From contig CAYRNC010000095.1 in the NCBI GenBank assembly GCA_964425645.1, forward strand, positions 1-6,622: DNA of 6,622 bases, read 5' to 3'. A program made the translations under genes and the position numbers. Each line of letters starts with the position of its first letter. The first letter of the stretch is position 1. Below are positions 1-5,365 of the stretch, piece by piece. This DNA is from CAYRNC01 sp964425645 (GTDB lineage Bacteria > Bacillota > Clostridia > Peptostreptococcales > Anaerovoracaceae). The notes below the pieces were generated by a model, which was given only the letters and a program-made list of their open reading frames with translations, was not told the origin of the DNA and did not search any database.

Positions 1-2
1 AG

Positions 3-281
3 CTGCGTTTTAAAGCCTTTGGTTACGATAACAAAGATCTCACTTATCCAATCGGATATTCCGTTGACAATGGGATGGGGATTATAAAGGATATCGACAA
101 AAATTATGGTGAGATATGGGATAAGATTTCAATAAGGGTAACTGGGGTAGTTCCTCAAAAATTAGAGATTAACGGTGAATACTACATGCTGAATTCCTTT
201 TCCACTACAGGTAGTTTATTGGAGTTAAAAATTGAACAACGTCCCGCAATTTTAACTAACAGCAAAGTCAAGATATCATAA
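3..281 (+). CDS. 3' end of an unrecognised protein (partial)
   Basis: The reading frame is open from the left edge (first full codon at 3) to a TAA at 279-281, so the true start lies outside the window. An ATG at 75 exists but has no ribosome binding site and the frame is open upstream of it, so it is probably internal. The visible 92 residues have no membrane segment or signal. The end alternates short hydrophobic and polar stretches (for example KLEINGEYYML and LLELKIEQ), suggesting a beta-rich C-terminal domain. I do not recognise the family. It does not resemble the C-terminus of a TAXI solute receptor or a DUF1850 protein, the usual neighbours of a fused TRAP permease. It ends 26 bases before the permease start, so it may be in the same transcript. 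The function is unknown. Confidence 0.6.
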   Translation: MRFKAFGYDNKDLTYPIGYSVDNGMGIIKDIDKNYGEIWDKISIRVTGVVPQKLEINGEYYMLNSFSTTGSLLELKIEQRPAILTNSKVKIS

Positions 282-293
282 GATATCAATACA

Positions 294-299
294 GGGAGG
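294..299 (+). promoter_or_regulatory. Ribosome binding site of the TRAP permease gene
   Basis: GGGAGG lies 8 bases before the ATG at 308. It fixes that ATG as the start of the permease and shows that translation begins with the short front piece, not at the later fragment. Confidence 0.75.
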
Positions 300-307
300 A
301 TTCTATT

Positions 308-655
308 ATGGCAAATGATGAAATGCGTATTGATAATAAGGGTTCAATTTATATAATAAATAAAAAAAATATTATTTTAGTTGTCGGTGCTATTTGGTCA
401 ACATTTCATCTTTATACTGGATTTTTTGGTCTTTTACCCGCATATTCTCAAAGAGGAATACATCTTATCTTTGCTTTATTGTTAACATTTTTAGTGTTGC
501 CGCTTGGAAAAAAGCATGCGGATAATAAGATTTTTAAGATTGTAAACCTAATTATTATCTTTTTAACGTTAATAACCGGCTTATTATCCTTTATATTTAT
601 GTTGCCGAGTGCATTAATGACCAGGATAATTACAGGACCGAATACATATGGATAA
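308..655 (+). CDS. TRAP transporter fused permease, N-terminal fragment (frame broken)
   Basis: This is the front of a TRAP-family fused permease (4TM/12TM type, the kind that works with TAXI solute receptors), an ion-gradient-driven importer in the cytoplasmic membrane. The 115 residues contain about three hydrophobic segments (roughly residues 21-44, 49-67 and 78-100). The second begins with the family-typical R-x-I-H-L arrangement (RGIHLIFALLL). The frame ends at a TAA at 653-655 after ...GPNTYG. One frame over, the sequence continues directly as IIVLFILEATRR, the expected next stretch of this family (..LEATRR..). This piece and the CDS at 715-2229 are therefore one gene of about 640 codons, interrupted by a one-base deletion or equivalent near 650-655. 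The start is supported by GGGAGG 8 bases upstream. By itself this piece should not form a transporter. Confidence 0.8.
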   Translation: MANDEMRIDNKGSIYIINKKNIILVVGAIWSTFHLYTGFFGLLPAYSQRGIHLIFALLLTFLVLPLGKKHADNKIFKIVNLIIIFLTLITGLLSFIFMLPSALMTRIITGPNTYG

Positions 656-660
656 TTGTT
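640..660 (+). other. Frameshift junction within the TRAP permease gene
   Basis: The upstream frame reads T-Y-G then TAA (653-655). Shifting back one base after GGA (650-652) gives ATA ATT GTT, continuing as I-I-V-L-F-I-L-E-A-T-R-R in the frame of the downstream fragment. There is no homopolymer run and no X-XXY-YYZ slippery heptamer here. A sequencing or assembly indel, or a genuine loss-of-frame mutation, is therefore more likely than programmed frameshifting. Confidence 0.75.
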
Positions 661-714
661 CTTTTTATTCTGGAAGCAACTCGAAGGACTAGCTTTCCAT
701 TATTAGTAGTAGCA

Positions 715-2229
715 TTGTGCTCGATCTTGTATGCATTATTAGGCCCATATATGCCGGGAATGTTGATGCATAGGGGATATTCCATTAAACAAATAATAGA
801 TATGGAGTTCTTTTCAACAGAAGGTATATTCGGAACGCCTCTAGCGGTAAGCGCAAGCTACATTATACTGTTTATACTTCTGGGTTCGTTTTTAGAGAAA
901 AGCGGTGCAGGGAAATTTTTTGTGAATTTAGCTTTTGCCGCTACCGGCAGGGTTAGAAGCGGCCCCGCCATGAGTGCAGTATTGGCAAGCGCTCTTATGG
1001 GGACAATAAACGGTAGTACGGTTGCAAATGTAGTAACTACCGGATCGTTTACGATACCATTGATGAAGCGTGTCGGTTTCCGACCCGTTTTTGCCGGCGC
1101 CGTTGAATCCGTTGCATCCAGTGGGGGTCAATTCATGCCTCCGGTGATGGGTGCAGCAGCTTTTATAATGGCAGAGATGCTTGGGATTTCTTATTCAAAA
1201 GTAGCCATAGCTGCAGCAGTTCCTGCGGTATTATATTTTCTCGCCGCAGGTATGATGATTCATTTGGAAGCGTGCAAAATGGGCCTACAGGGATTGTCCA
1301 GAAAAGAATTACCGGATGTCAAGGCAACTTTAGCTGAAGGATTTCATTTTATAGTGCCTATTTTTACATTAGTATATTTGCTATTGGTGTTGCAATGGAC
1401 ACCTACAAAAAGTGCTTGCTGGACCATCGCTATAATGGTTGCAGTGACCCTTATACGGAAGGTTGGCCGGAGCAACATGGGACCCAAAAACATTATCGCT
1501 GCATTAGCAGATGGGGCAAAGAATGCATTACAAGTTTCCATTGCTTGCGCTGCAGCAGGTATAATTATTGGGGTCATCACATTAACTGGATTAGGGTTAA
1601 AATTCTCATATCTGGTTATTTCCCTGGCAAACGGAAATTTATTATTAGGGCTAATGTTAACCATGGTTGCATGCATTATTCTTGGGATGGGTGTACCAAC
1701 AGCTGCTGCCTATATAATCACTGCATCCCTTGGGGTGCCGGCCTTGGTCCAATTGGGCGTTGAACCGATAGCAGGCCACATGTTTTGCCTCTATTTTGCC
1801 TGCATATCATCTATAACTCCTCCTGTAGCTTTGGCAGCATATGCAGGTGCATCGGTAGCCGGATCGGATCCGATGAAGACCGCTTTCCATGCAACGAGAT
1901 TGGGCATTTCAGGCTTTATCGTTCCCTACTTATTTGTATATGGAAATGAGTTGCTCCTCATTGGGACAACTGGAAATATAATTTTAGCATTTTTTACAGC
2001 GTTGTTTGGTGTTTATTTCCTATCTGTTGGAATGCAGGGTTATTTTGTGAACAAAGTAAATCCATTATTGCGCATCATTTTGATTGGTTCAGCTCTCGGA
2101 TTAATGAAACCGGGATTAACCACAGATTTTATAGGTATTTCATTGGGGATAGTTATTTTAATAGCATTGTTTATCTTAAATAAAAGGAAAGGTTTAATAA
2201 GAAACAAGGGGGATGAGACTGGTGAATGA
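715..2229 (+). CDS. TRAP transporter fused permease, main (DctM-like) fragment
   Basis: This is the large part of the same permease. It carries family hallmarks: EGIFGTPLAVSASY, LLGSFLEKSGAG, ALMGTINGSTVANVVTTGSF, TIPLMKR, ASSGGQFMPPVMGAAAF, then a second half with GMGVPTAAAY and SSITPPVALAAYAG, and many hydrophobic helices up to about residue 490. Its role is to translocate an organic solute delivered by a periplasmic-type binding protein using an ion gradient. The receptor gene is not in this window. The formal start is a TTG at 715, but no ribosome binding site precedes it and the frame is open and homologous back to about 650 (IIVLFILEATRRTSF..), so an independent start is unlikely. The gene ends at TGA 2227-2229, overlapping the start of the reductase alpha/beta gene, which implies a shared transcript and suggests this transporter feeds the reductase. 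Substrate unknown. Confidence 0.88.
   Translation: MCSILYALLGPYMPGMLMHRGYSIKQIIDMEFFSTEGIFGTPLAVSASYIILFILLGSFLEKSGAGKFFVNLAFAATGRVRSGPAMSAVLASALMGTINGSTVANVVTTGSFTIPLMKRVGFRPVFAGAVESVASSGGQFMPPVMGAAAFIMAEMLGISYSKVAIAAAVPAVLYFLAAGMMIHLEACKMGLQGLSRKELPDVKATLAEGFHFIVPIFTLVYLLLVLQWTPTKSACWTIAIMVAVTLIRKVGRSNMGPKNIIAALADGAKNALQVSIACAAAGIIIGVITLTGLGLKFSYLVISLANGNLLLGLMLTMVACIILGMGVPTAAAYIITASLGVPALVQLGVEPIAGHMFCLYFACISSITPPVALAAYAGASVAGSDPMKTAFHATRLGISGFIVPYLFVYGNELLLIGTTGNIILAFFTALFGVYFLSVGMQGYFVNKVNPLLRIILIGSALGLMKPGLTTDFIGISLGIVILIALFILNKRKGLIRNKGDETGE
2206..2212 (+). promoter_or_regulatory. Ribosome binding site deciding the alpha/beta start
   Basis: AAGGGGG lies inside the 3' end of the permease gene. 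It directly abuts an ATG at 2213 (no spacer) but sits 9 bases before the in-frame GTG at 2222. The spacing favours GTG 2222 as the start of the reductase alpha/beta gene, overlapping the permease stop codon by 8 bases. Confidence 0.5.
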
Positions 2230-3487
2230 ATTACAGCTAGAAATATTAAAGGTAAATGATATTTGTTTCGGGACAGATACTGCATTTGAAAAAGGTAAAC
2301 TTACTATTAATAAGGATGAGCTGATTGAGAATATTAAAGATAAGGATTTTAAATCTATCGATATCTTTTTAGCAAAACCCGGCGAATCAATCAGAATAAT
2401 ACCTGTAAAAGATGTAATAGAGCCTCGAATAAAGGTTGACAGTGGAACATTTTTCCCGGGGGTATTAGCGGATTACGATAAAATAGGAACAGGCAGAACA
2501 AAGGTTCTTAAAGGTTGTAGTGTAATAACTACCGGCAGTATTGTTGGATTCCAAGAAGGTATAATTGATATGAGCGGGCCTGGTGCAAGTTTTACCCATT
2601 ATTCAGGTCTAAATAACGTGGTAATTGTAGCTGAACCGTCGTGCGGGATAGATGCATTGCAACATGAGAAGGCCATTCGAATAGCGGGATTAAAGGCGGC
2701 AAATTATTTAGCGAATTCGGTCAAAAATGTAAAACCAGATAAAGTAGAAACGTATAAACTGAAAGAATCAAAAAAAGGGCTTCCGAGAATTGCCTACGTT
2801 TATTTGGTTTTATCGCAAGGGTTGCTTCATAATAATTATGTTTATGGGAAAAATGCTAGGGATCTTCATCCTATGTTATTGCATCCAAATGAGTTATATG
2901 ATGGAGCAATAGTGTCGGGAAACTGTGTATCTGCCTGTGATAAAAATACCACTTACGATCATGTCAACAACCCGGTAATTAAAGAGTTATATGAAAAGGA
3001 TGGTATAAATCTTGACTTTATAGGTGTTATAGCATCTCCGATTAGCCCGGTATTAAAAGATAAAGAGAGATGTGCTATGGGGGTTTTAAATCTGGCGAAG
3101 ATACTGGATGCAGATGGATTAATTATTTCAGAAGAGGGTGGAGGTAATCCGGAAACCGACTTGATGATGATTTGTGCAAACGTTGAACAGGCGGGAATCA
3201 GAACAGTATTAATGCTACATGAAAATGCAGGAAGTGACGGCATTTCCCATGGGATAACAAATACCACCCCTGAGGCAACTGCGGTTATTAGTGTAGGTAA
3301 TATTAATGAAATGATGATATTGCCTAAAATGGATAAAACTATCGGGAATCTTAAAGCTTTAGAGAATTTGGCCGGTGCTCCCGCAGATCCTTATCTTGAG
3401 GATGGTGGCATTAAAGTAAGTATGGCAATTTTAACTGATTCTGCAAGCAATTTGGGTTTCTCAAAGATCAGGGCAACATATTATTAG
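2222..3487 (+). CDS. Glycine/sarcosine/betaine reductase component B, alpha/beta proprotein (GrdE/GrdG/GrdH family)
   Basis: This is the precursor of the alpha and beta subunits of component B, the substrate-binding part of the cytoplasmic Stickland reductases that reductively cleave glycine, sarcosine, betaine or related amines. In this family the proprotein cuts itself at an Asn-Cys bond and the cysteine becomes a pyruvoyl group that captures the substrate amine. The site is visible as SGN-CVSACDKNTTY, with the Cys codon at 2924-2926 (residue 235 from the GTG, 238 from the ATG at 2213). This would give two chains of about 234 and 187 residues. Other family stretches are FTHYSGLNNVVIVAEP, NNPVI, EEGGGNPETDLM, TTPEATAVISVG and the terminal DSASNLGFSKIRATYY. 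The length of about 421 residues is normal. I chose the GTG at 2222 for its spacing to AAGGGGG; the ATG at 2213 is the alternative. The gene overlaps the permease stop and precedes the gamma subunit by 21 bases. The specific amine substrate cannot be told from sequence, so no symbol is given. Confidence 0.93.
   Translation: MNELQLEILKVNDICFGTDTAFEKGKLTINKDELIENIKDKDFKSIDIFLAKPGESIRIIPVKDVIEPRIKVDSGTFFPGVLADYDKIGTGRTKVLKGCSVITTGSIVGFQEGIIDMSGPGASFTHYSGLNNVVIVAEPSCGIDALQHEKAIRIAGLKAANYLANSVKNVKPDKVETYKLKESKKGLPRIAYVYLVLSQGLLHNNYVYGKNARDLHPMLLHPNELYDGAIVSGNCVSACDKNTTYDHVNNPVIKELYEKDGINLDFIGVIASPISPVLKDKERCAMGVLNLAKILDADGLIISEEGGGNPETDLMMICANVEQAGIRTVLMLHENAGSDGISHGITNTTPEATAVISVGNINEMMILPKMDKTIGNLKALENLAGAPADPYLEDGGIKVSMAILTDSASNLGFSKIRATYY
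2921..2926 (+). other. Asn-Cys autocleavage site giving the pyruvoyl cofactor
   Basis: AAC TGT encodes the Asn-Cys pair in SGN-CVSACDKN. In characterised GrdE-type proproteins and in the related proline reductase PrdA, the chain is cleaved before this Cys and the Cys is converted to pyruvoyl. Its preservation argues that the proprotein is functional. Confidence 0.8.
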
Positions 3488-3496
3488 CAACTTTGT

Positions 3497-3503
3497 GGAG
3501 GTG
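3497..3503 (+). promoter_or_regulatory. Ribosome binding site of the component B gamma gene
   Basis: GGAGGTG is followed after 5 bases by the ATG at 3509, in the 21-base gap after the alpha/beta stop. It fixes the start of the selenoprotein gene. Confidence 0.8.
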
Positions 3504-3508
3504 TCAAA

Positions 3509-4804
3509 ATGAATATTGTATATTACATAAATCAATTTTTTGCACAAGTAGGTGGTGAATCGGCGGCAAATTATCCTTTGGAAGTGAGAGAGGCTTGTAT
3601 TGGTCCTGTCATACCGTTTTCATCCGGAGTATCCAAAGCCGGTGGGGAAGTAGTCGCAACAATTATTTGCGGGGATAATTATTTTGCGGAAAATCTTGAA
3701 AATGTCAGAGAAGAAATAATAAATATACTTAAGAAATATAATGCACAGATACTTGTTGCCGGTCCGGCCTTCAATGCAGGCCGGTACGGTTTGGCATGCG
3801 GTGAAATTATGAAAATTGCCCAGCAATATATTGGCATTCCGGCAATATCTGCAATGTATCCGGAGAATCCGGGGGTTGATATGTATAAATTATATGGATA
3901 CATATTTCCGACAACAATTAATGCCAGGGGTATGAAAGATGTAATGCCCAAGTTAATTGAATTTACGAAAAAAATACTTTCAGATAAAAAAATCGGAAGC
4001 CCCGAGGAAGAAGGATATTTTTTGCGCGGTGTTAGGAAAAATGTTTTGGATTCTAAGACCGGGGCGCAAAGAGCGGTTGATATGATGTTAGCAAAAATTA
4101 AGGGGGAACACTTCGTTACAGAATTACAAATGCCTGTATTTAACCGTGTTGACCCAAGCCCTGCGATAAAAGATTTGAAAACGGCCACAATTGCTGTTAT
4201 GACATCAGGAGGAATAGTGCCGAAAGGAAATCCGGATCGATTGGAATCGTTAACCTGTACAAAATGGAAAAAATATAATGTTGATTCATTCGGTGGTGTA
4301 GGTATCCCTGATACAGAAGTTGCCCATGGTGGATATGATCCAAGTTTTGCGAATCAAGATGCTAACAGAGTTTTACCTGTGGATGCTTTAGCCGAGTTAG
4401 AAAAAGAAGGGTATATAGGACAACTTTATGATAGCTTTTATGTAACAGTTGGAAATGGAATGCCCATTGACCGCGCTACAATGTTCGGGGATGCTATAGG
4501 GAAAGAATTGAAAGGAAAAGTTGACGGTGTTATTTTAACATCGACGTGAGGAACCGATACGCGTTGCGGTGCAACAATGGTTAAACAAATTGAAGCGTTA
4601 GGTATTCCGATTGTTCATATAGCAACAGTTGTGCCTATTTCTAAAATGATAGGGGCTAATCGTATACTTCCCGGAGTATCTATCCCACACCCAACGGGAT
4701 ACCCTGAAACAGATCGTGAAAGCGAAAGAAAAGCAAGAGTTGAGTTGCTTAGAAGAGCAGTTGATGCTTTGGCTACACATGTAGACAGCCAAACAGTATT
4801 TTGA
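3509..4804 (+). CDS. Glycine/sarcosine/betaine reductase component B, gamma subunit, selenoprotein (GrdB/GrdF/GrdI family)
   Basis: This is the selenocysteine-containing subunit of component B, which cleaves the substrate captured by the pyruvoyl subunit and passes a carboxymethyl group to selenoprotein A. The frame runs 431 residues with an internal TGA at 4547-4549 (residue 347) read as selenocysteine; characterised family members are of similar length with Sec at about the same place. Family stretches run on both sides of the TGA. Before it are YINQFF (6-11), CGDNYFAEN (54-62), AGPAFNAGRYG (84-94), TSGGIVPKGNP (232-242), HGGYDP and VILTST; after it are RCGATMVKQIE, VVPISKMIGANRI, IPHPTG and the terminal QTVF. 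A hairpin 13-25 bases after the TGA fits a bacterial SECIS. The active site reads U347-G-T-D350-T-R-C353: the first Cys of the usual UxxCxxC is Asp. It follows the alpha/beta gene by 21 bases and overlaps the GrdX-like gene. A caller that stops at TGA would give two fragments, 3509-4549 and 4577-4804. Exact substrate unknown. Confidence 0.93.
4547..4549 (+). other. In-frame UGA selenocysteine codon
   Basis: TGA lies between VILTST and GTDTRCGATMV, exactly where GrdB-family proteins carry selenocysteine. The family sequence continues in the same frame for 84 more residues to a TGA at 4802-4804. Confidence 0.92.
4550..4583 (+). promoter_or_regulatory. Predicted bacterial SECIS element
   Basis: A perfect 5-bp stem GTTGC (4563-4567) / GCAAC (4571-4575) encloses a GGT loop. 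A lower stem AACC (4552-4555) pairs with GGTT (4579-4582), separated by an internal loop. The G-containing apical loop begins 18 bases after the UGA, within the usual spacing for bacterial SECIS hairpins that bind SelB. The element lies entirely within coding sequence, as expected in bacteria. Pairing was judged by eye. Confidence 0.7.
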
Positions 4805-5166
4805 TGAAACGAAATGAATGTACTGAAATGATTATTTTGTTGAGTAATAATCCCATGATGAAATTGAATATCAATGTTAGCGATGACGTAAGGTTGATTT
4901 TTATTGATTGCAGGATTGATATTTTGCTTAAAAAATGTAGGGAATTATTTAAGTGGGATTGGCAGTTATGTATCGATCCTATGGCCGGATATTTACATCG
5001 GCCAAACCCCTATCACACTTTTATAATGCAAAAATCAAAGAACGATAAACACCAAAAGCTTATCAAATTGTCATTAGAAAAACTAACGGAATTGGTGAGC
5101 GTAAACCATTCAGAATACGTTAGTGCTTTGAAAAGATACATTATCAGAGACTGGATTTCTCTATAG
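4804..5166 (+). CDS. grdX: GrdX-family protein
   Basis: A small, probably cytoplasmic protein of 120 residues resembling GrdX, which is encoded in glycine/betaine reductase operons and has no established biochemical role. Supporting features are the beta-strand start IILLSNNPMMK, the following DVRLIFID...ILLKKCRELF, the central DPMAGYLHRPNPYHTFIM (GrdX proteins have a similar HP-L-G-x-x-x-P-x-x-x-PY stretch) and an alpha-helical C-terminus. There is no membrane segment or signal. The ATG at 4804 overlaps the preceding stop as TGATG, suggesting translational coupling to the selenoprotein gene, since I see no ribosome binding site. A TTG at 4801 and an ATG at 4828 (giving MIILLSNNP, closer to a typical GrdX start) are alternatives. 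It is the last gene of the permease-reductase unit; a possible terminator follows. Confidence 0.75.
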   Translation: MKRNECTEMIILLSNNPMMKLNINVSDDVRLIFIDCRIDILLKKCRELFKWDWQLCIDPMAGYLHRPNPYHTFIMQKSKNDKHQKLIKLSLEKLTELVSVNHSEYVSALKRYIIRDWISL

Positions 5167-5195
5167 CAAATACATCATTACAAACGATTCTAAAT

Positions 5196-5236
5196 GAATA
5201 ATGAAAGCTTGGCTATAACATGATCATTATTCTTTT
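5196..5236 (+). terminator. Possible factor-independent terminator after the reductase unit
   Basis: GAATAATGA (5196-5204) is a perfect 9-base inverted repeat of TCATTATTC (5224-5232), followed by TTTT (5233-5236). The stem is AT-rich and the loop is 19 bases with a small internal AGC/GCT pairing, so it would be weak. Its place 30 bases after the GrdX-like stop, ahead of a possible promoter, fits a transcript end. It could instead be an operator-like site. Confidence 0.4.
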
Positions 5237-5244
5237 AAGGCACT

Positions 5245-5274
5245 TTGACAACTTAATATTGATTATCATATGTA
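5245..5274 (+). promoter_or_regulatory. Possible sigma-A promoter for the lipoprotein gene
   Basis: A perfect TTGACA (-35) at 5245-5250 is followed after 18 bases by TATGTA (5269-5274), a poor -10. A better -10-like TATCAT at 5264-5269 is only 13 bases away, which is too close. It sits in the 199-base spacer after the putative terminator. Only the -35 is convincing. Confidence 0.35.
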
Positions 5275-5365
5275 AAAACAGAACAGTTAACCGTATTGGA
5301 GTATGTTTCTAATAATGCAAGTATGCTTTTAGAAGTAATTAAGGTGTACAAACAAGGTAATGAAA

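Noticed and set aside
640..660. Programmed ribosomal frameshifting in the permease gene
   Set aside because: No slippery heptamer, homopolymer or obvious downstream stimulatory stem, and this family is not known for frameshifting.
715..717. TTG at 715 as the genuine start of a separate permease gene
   Set aside because: There is no ribosome binding site, and homologous coding sequence in the same frame extends upstream to about 650, continuing the gene that starts at 308.
1344..1763. Minus-strand open frame at 1344-1676 and an alternate plus-frame ORF at 1395-1763
   Set aside because: Both lie inside the conserved permease coding region in other frames and give Cys/His/Trp-rich or unstructured translations typical of shadow frames.
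2959..3267. Minus-strand open frame of 102 codons
   Set aside because: It is opposite the conserved C-terminal half of the alpha/beta proprotein and has no independent support.
3679..4188. Minus-strand open frame of 169 codons
   Set aside because: It is an antisense shadow of the well-supported selenoprotein gene; the translation has no recognisable domain and no ribosome binding site was seen.
4547..4549. TGA as a true stop of a 346-residue protein
   Set aside because: Family sequence continues in the same frame after it (RCGATMVKQIE through QTVF), and a SECIS-like hairpin follows at the right distance.
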